DNA from: Bradyrhizobium monzae
Lineage (GTDB): Bacteria; Pseudomonadota; Alphaproteobacteria; Rhizobiales; Xanthobacteraceae
Assembly (NCBI RefSeq): GCF_021458635.1
Contig: NZ_JAIRDQ010000004.1
Span: forward strand, 186,001-250,000
DNA: 64,000 nt
Reading direction: 5' to 3'
Position numbers and translations under genes: made by a program. This document shows, one piece after another, positions 15,656 through 24,836 of the stretch. Below the pieces are notes generated by a model that saw only the letters and a list, made by a program, of their open reading frames with translations, was not told the origin of the DNA and made no database searches. Position 1 is the stretch's first letter, and the number at the start of each line of letters is the position of its first letter.

Positions 15656-16786
15656 ATGAAATCAACGCTACTAGTGGGCGCGCTGCTCACCGCAATCACG
15701 ACCACGGGTGCCTTCGCACAGGCGATCAAGCTTGCCGACGTCGCCGAACTCTCGGGTGGCGGCGCCACCGTCGGCACCAACTGGAAGAACGGCATCGACC
15801 TCGCGATCGAGGAGATCAACGCCAAGGGCGGCGTGCTCGGCCGCAAGCTCGAAGTCACCCATGCCGACTCGCAGTCCAACCCCGGCGTGGCGCGCGCGCA
15901 GGTGCAGAAGGCGCTCGACGCCGAGCCCTATGTGCTGCTCGGGCCCGGCTATTCCGGCTCGGTGAAGGTCACCGCCCCGCTCGCAGCCGAAGCCGGCATT
16001 GCGCAGATCATGGGCGGCGAAGCCGCCGAGCTGACCCAGGCCGGCAACAAGTTCCTGTTCCGCACCTCGTTCGGCCAGCAGTCCTCGATGCCGAAGGTCG
16101 CAAAGTACATCCACGACGACATGAAGGCGAAGTCGGTCGCGGTGGTCTGGGTCAACAATGACTTTGGCCGCGGCGGACGCGACGTCGTGGTCAAGGAGCT
16201 GGAGCGGCTCGGCTCCAAGGTCGTGGCCGATCTCTCCACCGAGGCCGGCCAGGCCGATTTCGCCGCCGACGTCGGCAAGATCAAGGCCGCCAATCCCGAC
16301 GCCGTGTTCGTCTATCTGAACGAGGAAGAGAGCGCGCGCATCCTGAAAGAGCTGAAGCGCCAGGGCGTCACCGCGCCGCTGATGGGCGAGACCACGCTGA
16401 TCGGCCAGAAGGTGATCGAGCTCGCCGGCGACGCCGCCAACGGCGCGCGCGGCCATGTCGGTCTCACCACGGATGCCCCGGTCGACCTGATCAAGGGTTT
16501 CCGTGACCGCTTCTCGAAGAAGTACAATTACGTGCCCGACCATAACGGCCTGAAGGGCTACCTCGCCGTCTACATGGTGAAGGCCACCACCGAGAAGATG
16601 GGCAAGGTCGACAGCAAGGCGTTCGCCGACACGCTGCATGGCTTGACGATCAAGGCCGCGGACGAGCCGGGCATTTTGATGGACGTCACGTTCGACCAGA
16701 ACGGCGACATCGATCGGCAGAGTTTTCTGGTCGAGGTGGTCGAAGGCAAGCAGGTCGTGAAGCAGGTGCTGCCGAAGGTGAAGTGA
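15656..16786 (+). CDS. ABC transporter substrate-binding protein of the shikimate/quinate-type operon
   Basis: 376-aa periplasmic binding protein of the Leu/Ile/Val-type family (Peripla_BP_6). The start at ATG 15656 is preceded by GGGAGGAGAGG and followed by a Sec signal peptide (MKSTLLVGALLTAITTTGAFA, cleavage after AFA). The mature part has the family pattern AIEEINAKGGVLGRKLEV and VWVNNDFGRGGRDVV. It lies between the AroE-like gene and livHMGF. Its context suggests the ligand is shikimate, quinate or dehydroshikimate rather than an amino acid. Confidence 0.92.
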   Translation: MKSTLLVGALLTAITTTGAFAQAIKLADVAELSGGGATVGTNWKNGIDLAIEEINAKGGVLGRKLEVTHADSQSNPGVARAQVQKALDAEPYVLLGPGYSGSVKVTAPLAAEAGIAQIMGGEAAELTQAGNKFLFRTSFGQQSSMPKVAKYIHDDMKAKSVAVVWVNNDFGRGGRDVVVKELERLGSKVVADLSTEAGQADFAADVGKIKAANPDAVFVYLNEEESARILKELKRQGVTAPLMGETTLIGQKVIELAGDAANGARGHVGLTTDAPVDLIKGFRDRFSKKYNYVPDHNGLKGYLAVYMVKATTEKMGKVDSKAFADTLHGLTIKAADEPGILMDVTFDQNGDIDRQSFLVEVVEGKQVVKQVLPKVK

Positions 16787-16803
16787 GGTCTTCTCTCGTC
16801 TCC

Positions 16804-16829
16804 CTCTCCCCGTAAGAACGGGGCGAGAG
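16804..16829 (+). repeat. Stem-loop between the binding-protein and permease genes
   Basis: CTCTCCCCGT-AAGA-ACGGGG-C-GAGAG forms a strong hairpin 18 nt after the binding-protein stop and 37 nt before livH. Hairpins here commonly let binding-protein mRNA accumulate above that of the permeases. Confidence 0.55.
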
Positions 16830-16865
16830 AGATGATGGAGCGGGGCAAGGAGTTCGAGAGGGGAA

Positions 16866-17741
16866 ATGTCCAATCTGTTCGATCTTCTGGTCGCGGGCCT
16901 GGCCACCGGCGCGATCTATGCGCTGGTCGCGGTTGGCTTCACGCTGCTGTGGCAGACCTCGCAGACCATCAATTTCGCACAAGGCGAGTTCGTGATGCTG
17001 CCGGCGTTCTTGATGCTGGCGGCAATGCATGTCGGCGCGCCGTTCTGGCTCGCGATCATCCTCGGCATCCTCTTGTCGATGCTCCTGCTGGGCCTCGCTT
17101 TCAAGATGCTGTTGGTCGATCCGATGATGCGCCATGGCGTGCTGCCGCTCGCAATCGCGACCATGGCGCTGGCGATCGGAATCAAGGAGGCCGTCAAACA
17201 GTTCTTCAGCGCGGAGGCTTCGCCCTTCCCGTCGATCGTGCCGACCGGCGACATCTCCATCCTCGGCCACGCCGTCTCGCTGCAAAGCATCGGCGTGCTC
17301 GTCCTCGCCATTCTTGCCGTGTTCGGCCTGACCGCGCTGCTCAACCGCACGTCGCTCGGCCACCAGATGCAGGCGGCGGCTCAAAACCCGACGGTCGCAC
17401 GCATCATCGGCGTGCCGGTCGAGCGCATGATCCTGCTGACCTTCCTGATCAACGCCTTCCTGGTCGCGCTGGCCTCGCTGCTGATCACGCCGATCTATCT
17501 GGCAAAGTTTTCGAGCGGTGAAGTGCTGGGCCAGGCCGCCTTCATCGCCGCGATCGTCGGCGGCTTCAACCAGGTGCGCGGCGCGATCGCCGGCGGCCTG
17601 TTGATCGGCGTGCTCGACAACCTCGCGGCCGCCTATGTCTCGACGCAGTACCGCGCCGCCGTGCCGATGATCTTCCTGATCGTCGTCATCCTGTTCCGGC
17701 CGCAAGGACTGCTCGGCCGCGCCGAGGAGCGCACGGTATGA
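16866..17741 (+). CDS. livH: ABC permease, LivH-like
   Basis: 291-aa membrane permease. Landmarks are GAIYALVAVGFTLLWQTSQTINFAQGEFVML near the N-terminus (given here as two abutting family blocks) and AFIAAIVGGFNQVRGAIAGG near the C-terminus; about eight transmembrane segments. The start has GAGAGGGG 6 nt upstream. It overlaps livM by 4 nt and is part of the transporter embedded in the shikimate/quinate operon. Confidence 0.92.
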   Translation: MSNLFDLLVAGLATGAIYALVAVGFTLLWQTSQTINFAQGEFVMLPAFLMLAAMHVGAPFWLAIILGILLSMLLLGLAFKMLLVDPMMRHGVLPLAIATMALAIGIKEAVKQFFSAEASPFPSIVPTGDISILGHAVSLQSIGVLVLAILAVFGLTALLNRTSLGHQMQAAAQNPTVARIIGVPVERMILLTFLINAFLVALASLLITPIYLAKFSSGEVLGQAAFIAAIVGGFNQVRGAIAGGLLIGVLDNLAAAYVSTQYRAAVPMIFLIVVILFRPQGLLGRAEERTV

Positions 17742-18736
17742 GCGGCTTCGCCAAACCCCTGAAGATCGCGCTCGGGCTCATCGTCATTGCCGGCCTGATC
17801 GTCATTCCCATGAACTTCAACCGCTACGGCCTGTTCATCCTGAGCCAGTGGGCGGTGATGACGATTGCCGCGATGGGGCTCAACCTCACGCTCGGCTATG
17901 CCGGCCAGGTCTCGCTGGCGCAGGGCGCATTCGTCGGCATCGGCGCCTATGCCTCTGCGATCATGACGACGCATGGCTGGCCGCTGCCGGCGGCGATCGT
18001 GGTTGCGATCGTGCTCGCCTTCGCGGTCGGCTGGGTGCTCGGCTATCCCGCGCTGCGCGTGCAGCACCACTACCTCGCCTTCGTGACACTCGCCTTCTCG
18101 ACCCTCGCTTTCCTCGTATTCCGCAATGAGAGCTGGCTCACCGGCGGCATCTACGGAATTTCCAACATTCCCCGCCCGCATGTCTTCGGGATCGCGACCA
18201 ACAAGCCGCTGCCGTTCTACTATGTCTGCCTCGGCTCGCTCGCGATCGTGTCCGTCGCGGTCTGGTGGCTGATCCGTTCGCCCTGGGGCCGCGCCTTCAT
18301 GGCGCTGCGAGAAAATCCGCTGCGTGCGCAGTCACTCGGCATCGATACCCGCCGCTACACACTGATGGCCTTTGCGATCGGCTCGGCGCTCGGCGGCGTC
18401 GCCGGCGCTCTCTATGCGCCGCTGACGCAATATATCGACCCGGTGCCGTTCAACCTGTCGCTTTCGCTCGATCTCCTGATGATGGTGATCGTCGGCGGCG
18501 CCGGCTTTTATTTCGGTCCTTTCCTGGGGGCGATGATCGCGGTGCTGCTGCCGGAATGGCTGCGTTTCACCGAAGGCTATTATCTGATGCTCTACGCGAT
18601 CGCGGTGATGGGGCTTCTGATCTGGTCGCCGACAGGCATTCTCGGGATCCTCGACCGCTATATGGCCGCCCGGCGCACCAAGGCCGCTTCCGCACTCCGC
18701 GCCGTCGCCAAATCTCGCCTGGAGACCGCACAATGA
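17738..18736 (+). CDS. livM: ABC permease, LivM-like
   Basis: 332-aa membrane permease with about nine hydrophobic segments. It has the LivM-typical GLNLTLGYAGQVSLAQGAFV and the late LLMMVIVGGAGFYFGPFLGA blocks. Both of its junctions are ATGA overlaps, with livH at 17738 and livG at 18733, so the permeases and ATPases are translated as a coupled unit. Confidence 0.93.
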   Translation: MSGFAKPLKIALGLIVIAGLIVIPMNFNRYGLFILSQWAVMTIAAMGLNLTLGYAGQVSLAQGAFVGIGAYASAIMTTHGWPLPAAIVVAIVLAFAVGWVLGYPALRVQHHYLAFVTLAFSTLAFLVFRNESWLTGGIYGISNIPRPHVFGIATNKPLPFYYVCLGSLAIVSVAVWWLIRSPWGRAFMALRENPLRAQSLGIDTRRYTLMAFAIGSALGGVAGALYAPLTQYIDPVPFNLSLSLDLLMMVIVGGAGFYFGPFLGAMIAVLLPEWLRFTEGYYLMLYAIAVMGLLIWSPTGILGILDRYMAARRTKAASALRAVAKSRLETAQ

Positions 18737-19476
18737 GTGCAGTCCTCGAGGTCACCGGCATCAAGAAGACCTTTGGCGGCATCACCGCGGTCGACGGCGT
18801 TTCGTTCGATGTTCGCGAGGGCGAGATCCTGGGCCTGATCGGCCCGAACGGATGCGGCAAGTCGACCTTGTTCAACTGCATTCTCGGCCAGCTCACGCCG
18901 ACGGGCGGCGAGGTCAAGCTCGACGGCAAGGTCGTCACCGGCCTGCGCCCCTCCGAGCTCAACAAGCTCGGCGTCAGCCGCACTTTCCAGCTGCTGCAGG
19001 TGTTTCCAAAACTCTCGGTGCGCGAGAACCTGATCCTCGCCGGGCAGGAGCATCAGGGCAATATGGCCTCGCGCCTCGTCGGCCGCTCCGATGCCGGGCT
19101 GACTGACGCCGCGAACCAGATGATCGGCTTCTTCAAGCTCGATCATCTCGCTGCGGAACCTGCCGGCGGCCTCTCCTACGGCCAGCAGAAGCTGCTCGAC
19201 GCCGCCATGGCCTTCATGGGCGGCCCGCGCCTGGTGCTGCTCGACGAACCCGCCGGCGGCGTCAATCCGACCATGCTGTCGGATCTGAAGGAACGCCTCG
19301 TCGCGATCAACCGCGAGAAGAATGCGACCTTTGTCGTGATCGAGCACAACATGGAGTTCGTGATGTCGCTGTGCTCGCGCGTGATGGTGATGGCGGAAGG
19401 CAAGGTGCTGGCGATGGGGCGGCCGGACGAAGTCCGGAAAAACTCCGCCGTGATCGAAGCCTATCTCGGGCATTAG
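18733..19476 (+). CDS. livG: ABC ATPase, LivG-like
   Basis: 247-aa ATPase starting at the ATGA overlap with livM (18733). It has Walker A GPNGCGKST, signature LSYGQQK, and Walker B LVLLDEPAGG followed by VIEHNMEFVMSLC. An apparently longer open frame begins upstream inside livM but is only an extension of the frame, not a start. It pairs with the LivF-like ATPase 12 nt downstream. Confidence 0.93.
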   Translation: MSAVLEVTGIKKTFGGITAVDGVSFDVREGEILGLIGPNGCGKSTLFNCILGQLTPTGGEVKLDGKVVTGLRPSELNKLGVSRTFQLLQVFPKLSVRENLILAGQEHQGNMASRLVGRSDAGLTDAANQMIGFFKLDHLAAEPAGGLSYGQQKLLDAAMAFMGGPRLVLLDEPAGGVNPTMLSDLKERLVAINREKNATFVVIEHNMEFVMSLCSRVMVMAEGKVLAMGRPDEVRKNSAVIEAYLGH

Positions 19477-19488
19477 GGACAACGAGCC

Positions 19489-20226
19489 ATGAGCGACCCG
19501 ATCCTCTCGGTTCACAATCTCGTCGGCGGCTACGGCAAGATGACGATCCTGAACGGCACGACATTTTCGGTGCCGCCGGCGACCATCACCACGATCATCG
19601 GCCCGAACGGTGCCGGCAAATCCACTGTGTTCAAGGCGATCTTCGGCCTGCTCAAGCTGCGCGAGGGCAAGATCAGCTTTGCCGGCCGCGACGTCACCAA
19701 TTTGAGCCAGCGCGCGCTGCTCAACGCCGGTATCTGCTACGTGCCGCAAGGCCGCAATATCTTTCCAGAGCTCTCAGTTCGCAGCAACATCGAGCTCGGC
19801 GGAGTTTCCGCCGGCAAGGGCATCGACCTGCCGACACGCATCGAGGCCGCGCTCGACCTGTTCCCCGCGCTGCGCCGCAAGTCGACGCAGCAGGCCTCGA
19901 CGCTGTCCGGCGGCGAGCAGAAGCAGCTCGAGATCGCCCGCTCGCTGCTGCTTGAACCAAAGCTCGTGCTGATCGACGAGCCCTCGATCGGCCTGTCGCC
20001 GCTCATGGTGCAACAGACCTTCGATATTCTGAAGAGCCTGCGTGACCGCGGCGTCACCATCCTGATGATCGAGCAGAACGCGCGCTCGGCGCTGGAGATC
20101 TCGGATATCGGCATCGTGCTCGAGCTCGGCCAGACCCGCATGGTCGACAAGGCGGAGCGGATCCTGAACGATCCACGGATTGGGCAACTGTTCCTTGGTG
20201 GCGCGATGGAGGAAAGTGCGGCATGA
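19489..20226 (+). CDS. livF: ABC ATPase, LivF-like
   Basis: 245-aa ATPase. It has Walker A GPNGAGKST, the LivF-typical ICYVPQGRNIFPELSVRSNIE, signature LSGGEQKQLEI, and Walker B LVLIDEPSIGL. Its stop overlaps the start of the Gfo/Idh/MocA gene (ATGA at 20223), which ties transport and catabolism into one transcript. Confidence 0.93.
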   Translation: MSDPILSVHNLVGGYGKMTILNGTTFSVPPATITTIIGPNGAGKSTVFKAIFGLLKLREGKISFAGRDVTNLSQRALLNAGICYVPQGRNIFPELSVRSNIELGGVSAGKGIDLPTRIEAALDLFPALRRKSTQQASTLSGGEQKQLEIARSLLLEPKLVLIDEPSIGLSPLMVQQTFDILKSLRDRGVTILMIEQNARSALEISDIGIVLELGQTRMVDKAERILNDPRIGQLFLGGAMEESAA

Positions 20227-21281
20227 GCGCGCCAATGCGCATTGCGGTCGCCGGCGCTGGCCTGATCGGCCGCCGCCACATCGAATTGATCGAGGCCTCG
20301 CAAGGCTGCGTGCTGGCGGGCATCGCCGATCCCTCGCCTGCCGCGGTTGACTATGCGGGGGCACACAATGTGCACTGCTACGCGGACCACCGCGCATTGC
20401 TGGCGCAGGAAAAGCCCGACGGCCTGATCATCGCCTCGCCGAACGCCCTGCATCTCCAGATGGCGCTCGACTGCGCCGAGGCCGGCGTACCGGCGCTGAT
20501 CGAGAAGCCGGTGACCGACACGGTCGCGGCCGCGCAGCGCCTCTGCGTGGCGGTCAAGCGGACCGGCGTACCCATGCTGGTCGGTCATCACCGCCGGCAC
20601 AATCCGATCATCAAGGCCGCGCGAGAGACGGTCGCGACCGGCAAGCTCGGCCAGCTTACCGCCGTGGTCGGATTGTGGCTCCTGAAAAAGCCCGACGATT
20701 ATTTTGAGGTCGCGTGGCGGTACCAGCAGGGTGGCGGGCCGCTGCTCATCAACCTCATTCACGATATCGACAATCTCCGATTCGTCTGCGGCGAGATCAC
20801 GGAGGTGCAGGCGCTGACGTCGAATATGGTGCGCGGTTTCGCGGTGGAGGATACCGCGGCTCTGTTGCTGCGCTTCGCCAACGGCGCGCTTGGAACGGTG
20901 ACGGTGTCGGACGCGACGCCGGCGCCGTGGAGCTGGGAGCTGACCGCAGGAGAGAACGCGATCTACCCAAGGCAGGATCAGCCCTGTTACGTCTTCGCCG
21001 GAACGAGCGGTTCGCTCTCCGTCCCGACCATGGAGCTGTGGTCCTATCCACAAAGTCCGGGCTGGCATGCGCCGCTATCGCGCAATCCTGTCGCACTCGC
21101 AGGATACGATCCGCTCGTCGAGCAGCTGCGGCACTTCCTCGCAGTGATCGCGGGCCGTGAGCAGCCACTGATCTCCGTCGAAGACGCGATGGCCACGCTC
21201 GCAGTCGTCGAAGCCGTCAGTGAAGCGGCACGCACGGGCCAGAAAATATCGCCGGGCCACATCATGGAGCAGGCAGCATGA
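20223..21281 (+). CDS. Gfo/Idh/MocA-family NAD(P)-dependent oxidoreductase
   Basis: 352-aa dehydrogenase of the glucose-fructose oxidoreductase/inositol dehydrogenase family. It opens with a Rossmann motif IAVAGAGLIGRRHIELI, has the family lysine in ALIEKPVTDT (about residue 95), and an active-site-like GGGPLLINLIHDID with Asp/His. It overlaps livF and quiC by 4 nt each. In this operon it may oxidise quinate or another cyclitol-like ring acid to the dehydro form that QuiC needs; that substrate is inferred only from position. Confidence 0.88.
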   Translation: MSAPMRIAVAGAGLIGRRHIELIEASQGCVLAGIADPSPAAVDYAGAHNVHCYADHRALLAQEKPDGLIIASPNALHLQMALDCAEAGVPALIEKPVTDTVAAAQRLCVAVKRTGVPMLVGHHRRHNPIIKAARETVATGKLGQLTAVVGLWLLKKPDDYFEVAWRYQQGGGPLLINLIHDIDNLRFVCGEITEVQALTSNMVRGFAVEDTAALLLRFANGALGTVTVSDATPAPWSWELTAGENAIYPRQDQPCYVFAGTSGSLSVPTMELWSYPQSPGWHAPLSRNPVALAGYDPLVEQLRHFLAVIAGREQPLISVEDAMATLAVVEAVSEAARTGQKISPGHIMEQAA

Positions 21282-23149
21282 ACAAGCGCTCGATCGCGAC
21301 CGTTTCTCTCTCAGGGGCGTTGGACGAAAAACTTCGCGCCATCGCATCCGCCGGCTTCGAGGCGGTCGAGATCTTCGAGAACGACCTGCTGTCCTTCGGG
21401 TCTGGCCCGCTCGACATCGCAAATCTCTGCAAGGACCTCAATCTCGAGATCTGCGCATTCCAGCCTTTCCGCGATTTCGAGGGCATGCCGGAGCCGCAGC
21501 GCACGCGCAACTTCGCCCGCGCCGAGCGCAAATTCGATCTGATGCAGGAGCTCGGCACCGATTTGCTGCTGATCTGCTCCAACGTCTCCCCCCACTCGCT
21601 CGGCGGCATCGACCGCGCTGCAGATGATTTTCGCGAACTCGGCGACCGCGCTGCCAAGCGCGGTTTGCGCGTGGGCTACGAAGCGCTCGCCTGGGGGCGC
21701 CACGTCAATGACTACCGCGATGCCTGGGAGATCGTGCGCCGCGCCGACCATCCTGCGATCGGCGTGATCCTCGACAGCTTTCACGCGCTGGCGCCCGGTT
21801 TCCCGGTTCGCGCGATGGCCTCGATCCCCGGCGACAAGATCTTCCTGGTGCAATTGGCCGACGCGCCAAAGCTCGATCTCGACATCCTGTCGTGGAGCCG
21901 GCACTTCCGCTCCTTCCCCGGCCAGGGCGATCTGCCGGTCGGCGAGTTCATGCAGGCGATCGCAGCGACGGGTTATTCCGGCCCGTGGTCGCTGGAGATC
22001 TTCAACGACCAGTTCCGCGCCGGCTCCGCGGCCCAGACCGCGGTCGACGGCCTGCGCTCGCTGATCCTGTTGCAGGACCAGCTCGCCCCGGATTGGCCAA
22101 AGCTCGTCGGCGAGCCCCTGGCGCCAAGGGCCAAGAGCAGCGGCACGGGCTTCATCGAGTTCGCCGTCAACGAGACCAAGGCCGGCGAGCTCGCGCATCT
22201 GTTTTCACAGCTCGGCTTCCGCAAGACCGGCAAGCATCGCAGCAAGACAGTGGAGCGCTGGTCCCAGGGCAAGGTCGAGCTCGTGATCAATTCCGAAACC
22301 GACGGCTTTGCGCATTCGCACTACGTCACCCACGGCCCCGGCGTCTGCGCCATCGCGCTCGACGTCGACAATGCGGGCCTCGCCATGCAGCGGGCCGAAA
22401 CGCTGAAGGCGCGCACCTTCTATCAGCCGGTCGGACCAGGCGAGCTGGAGATCCCCGCGATCCACGGCGTCGGTGGCAGCCTGCTTTATTTTCTCGACCA
22501 GGCCGGCAAGAACTGGGACACGGATTTTGCGCCAGTGGCGAGCGATGCAAGCGCGGATGCACTGCTCGCCATCGACCACATCGCGCAGTCGATGCCTTAC
22601 GACGAGATGCTGTCCTGGCTGCTGTTCTACACCGGCATCCTCGACCTCGAGCGGCTGCCGCAGATGGAGATCGCCGACCCCAGGGGTCTCGTGCAGAGTC
22701 AGGCCCTCATCAACGGCGACCAGAGCCTGCGCTTCGTCGTCAACGGCTCCTCCGCCAACCGCACGCTGCCGGCGCGTTTCATCTCGGAGTTTTTCGGTTC
22801 AGGCGTGCAGCACGTCGCGTTCGCGTGCCAGGATATCTTTGCCAGCGTCGCCGCAATGCGCGCCCGCGGCGCGGACTTCCTGGATATCCCTGACAATTAT
22901 TACGACGACATCGAAGCCAAATACGACCTCGCGCCCGATCTCATGGCCAGGCTACGCGCCAACCACATCCTCTACGACCGCGAGGGTGATGGCGAATTCT
23001 TCCAGGTCTACACCCACATCTTCGATGAGCGTTTTTTCTTCGAGATCGTCGAGCGGCGCAGCTACCAGGGATTTGGCGCGGCGAATGCCGGGATCAGGCT
23101 CGCGGCGCAGGCCCGCGAGGTGCGGCCTGCGAGCATGCCGCGGGTGTAG
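21278..23149 (+). CDS. quiC: 3-Dehydroshikimate dehydratase, QuiC type (sugar-isomerase/HPPD two-domain protein)
   Basis: 623-aa two-domain enzyme. The N-terminal TIM barrel (residues about 1-260) belongs to the AP-endonuclease/sugar-phosphate-isomerase fold, with probable metal ligands Glu135, Asp166, Gln192 and Glu240. The C-terminal half is a hydroxyphenylpyruvate-dioxygenase-like VOC domain (FIEFAVNETKAGELAHLFSQ; AGVQHVAFACQDI-like region; FFEIVERRSYQGFG). This fusion is characteristic of bacterial QuiC1, which dehydrates 3-dehydroshikimate to protocatechuate. It is the last gene of the operon and supplies the functional logic: imported quinate or shikimate becomes protocatechuate for ring cleavage. 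A family A repeat follows 15 bp after its stop. Confidence 0.9.
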   Translation: MNKRSIATVSLSGALDEKLRAIASAGFEAVEIFENDLLSFGSGPLDIANLCKDLNLEICAFQPFRDFEGMPEPQRTRNFARAERKFDLMQELGTDLLLICSNVSPHSLGGIDRAADDFRELGDRAAKRGLRVGYEALAWGRHVNDYRDAWEIVRRADHPAIGVILDSFHALAPGFPVRAMASIPGDKIFLVQLADAPKLDLDILSWSRHFRSFPGQGDLPVGEFMQAIAATGYSGPWSLEIFNDQFRAGSAAQTAVDGLRSLILLQDQLAPDWPKLVGEPLAPRAKSSGTGFIEFAVNETKAGELAHLFSQLGFRKTGKHRSKTVERWSQGKVELVINSETDGFAHSHYVTHGPGVCAIALDVDNAGLAMQRAETLKARTFYQPVGPGELEIPAIHGVGGSLLYFLDQAGKNWDTDFAPVASDASADALLAIDHIAQSMPYDEMLSWLLFYTGILDLERLPQMEIADPRGLVQSQALINGDQSLRFVVNGSSANRTLPARFISEFFGSGVQHVAFACQDIFASVAAMRARGADFLDIPDNYYDDIEAKYDLAPDLMARLRANHILYDREGDGEFFQVYTHIFDERFFFEIVERRSYQGFGAANAGIRLAAQAREVRPASMPRV

Positions 23150-23163
23150 GACACTCTCTCCAC

Positions 23164-23252
23164 GCCGTCATTGCGAGGAGCCCTTGCGACGAAGCAATCC
23201 AGAATCTTTCCGCGGAAGGATTCTGGATTGCTTCGCTTCGCTCGCAATGACG
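23164..23252. repeat. Dispersed palindromic repeat, family A copy 2
   Basis: 89-bp inverted repeat with the same CGTCATTGCGAG ... CTCGCAATGACG ends as the copy at 5355 and the inner GCAATCCAGAAT / ATTCTGGATTGC pair. It lies between convergent quiC and the binding-protein gene. Confidence 0.85.
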
Positions 23253-23304
23253 AGGACGAGGAATTCTCGCGCACCACACACCTGGCGTGTTCGCGGAGAC
23301 AGCC

Positions 23305-23347
23305 CCTCACCCAGCCCTCTCCCCGTAAAAATGGGGAGAGGGTGAGG
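23305..23347. terminator. Strong hairpin between convergent genes
   Basis: CCCTCTCCCC-GTAAAAAT-GGGGAGAGGG is a perfect 10-bp stem (23315-23342), extended by CCTCACC / GGTGAGG. It ends 8 bp before the stop of the leftward binding-protein gene and could serve as a bidirectional transcription end. Confidence 0.5.
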
Positions 23348-23354
23348 AACGACC

Positions 23355-24527
23355 TCACTTCATCACGCACTTGTCGTGGAAACGGTCCTGATCGTTCTCC
23401 ACGATCGTCGCCACGGTCTTCAGCGACAGCTGGCCTTCGCCGTCCTTGACCACGTCCTGCAGATAGAAGCTCTGCACCGGGATGTGGTTCTTGCCGTATT
23501 TGAACGGACCGCGCAGCGACTTGATGTTGGCCTTCTCCATCTCGGCCTTCATCGCGTCCTTCTTGCTGGTATCGCCCTTCACCGCGACAACCGCGCTGTT
23601 GATGAGCTGGGCCGCGTCATAGGCTTGCGCACCGTAATAGGTCGGGCGCAGGCCGGTGTACTTCTTGCGGTAGTCGGCGACGAAGCGCTTGTTCTGCTCG
23701 TTGGGGAGGTCGTTGACCCATTCCTGCGCGCCGGGAACGCCGAGCGCGTTCTCCTTCTGCAGCGGCAGCGACAGCTCGTCGACGGTGAACGCTGTATAGA
23801 GCGGCATCGCGCTCTTCAGGCCGGCCTGCGCATATTGGTTGAGGAACTGCACGCCCGCTGCACCGGGATAGAATACGAAGATCGACTCTGCGCCGGACGC
23901 CCGTGCCTTGGAGAGTTCGGCGGAGAAGTCGAGCTGGCTCGGCCAGACCGTGTATTCCTCGCCCTTGATCTCACCCTTGAACGTGCTCTTCACGCCCGCG
24001 AGCATGTCCTTCCCGGCCGCGTAGTTCGGCCCGATCAGGAACACGCTCTTGACGCCCTTCTGGTTCATGTAGAGGCCCATGGCGGCGGGCGTCTGGTCGT
24101 TCTGCCACGAGGTCGAGAACACGTAAGGCGAACACAGCTCGCCCGCGAGCTGCGACGGGCCGGCATTGGCCGAGATCAGGAAGGTCTGCGAGTCCACCGC
24201 GGTCTTGAGCGAGGCCAGCAGCACGTTCGACCAGATGTAGCCGACGATGAAATCGACCTTATCGGACTGCACTAGCTTCTCGGTCTTCTGCTTGCCGACG
24301 TCGGGCTTCTGGCCGTCGTCCTCGTAAATCACCTCGACCGGCTTGCCGTCCATCTTGCGGCCCATGTGGTCGAGCGCGAGCTCAAAGGAGTTGCGCATGT
24401 CGTTGCCGATCACGGCAGTCGGACCGCTGAAGGTCGAGACGAAACCGATCTTGATGGTGTCGCCGGCGAATGCCGGGCTTGCCAGCGCGAGCGCAGCCGC
24501 ACCCGCCAGCCAGAATGCTGTCTTCAT
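23355..24527 (-). CDS. Orphan Liv-type ABC substrate-binding protein
   Basis: 390 aa from ATG 24527, which has GGAGGGGATT 5 nt upstream and a clean signal peptide (MKTAFWLAGAAALALASPAFA). The mature protein has the Peripla_BP_6 pattern TIKIGFVSTFSGPTAVIG, LVQSDKVDFIVGYIWSNV and a Cys pair that may form a disulphide (LCSPYVFSTSW and the C-terminal DKCVMK). No permease or ATPase genes adjoin it. Relatives in Rhodopseudomonas and Bradyrhizobium bind aromatic acids, so an aromatic ligand is plausible. It might serve the SBP-less transporter at 7640-10967. Confidence 0.9.
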   Translation of the reverse strand: MKTAFWLAGAAALALASPAFAGDTIKIGFVSTFSGPTAVIGNDMRNSFELALDHMGRKMDGKPVEVIYEDDGQKPDVGKQKTEKLVQSDKVDFIVGYIWSNVLLASLKTAVDSQTFLISANAGPSQLAGELCSPYVFSTSWQNDQTPAAMGLYMNQKGVKSVFLIGPNYAAGKDMLAGVKSTFKGEIKGEEYTVWPSQLDFSAELSKARASGAESIFVFYPGAAGVQFLNQYAQAGLKSAMPLYTAFTVDELSLPLQKENALGVPGAQEWVNDLPNEQNKRFVADYRKKYTGLRPTYYGAQAYDAAQLINSAVVAVKGDTSKKDAMKAEMEKANIKSLRGPFKYGKNHIPVQSFYLQDVVKDGEGQLSLKTVATIVENDQDRFHDKCVMK

Positions 24528-24836
24528 AACCAATCCCCTCCTTATTATTGATCCCGGAACGGGGTGATCGCCGCCCGGGTCTGTCTCTATTGAACGCAAA
24601 ATCTGTCGCGCCGCCAATGGCTCAGCGCCCGCCCCTGCACCATATTTCGCCCCAAACAAGGATGGCAAGAAATATAATTCTACTTACTTCGACCAAGACC
24701 GGTTCAAGGCTGCGGCGTTTTCTCGCGGGAATATCGATACGCCGCGCCTATTCGGTCATTGATGACAGCTATTGGACCGCGGCGCTCAATTCGCACTTAA
24801 ATGAAGAAGGTGAGCAGCGAGATTCGAGGGTACATC

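Noticed and set aside
15671..17705. Long minus-strand frames opposite the binding-protein and LivH genes
   Set aside because: Composition (Asp/Arg/His/Gln-rich) is that of reverse-complemented GC-rich coding DNA, and the plus-strand genes are unambiguous.
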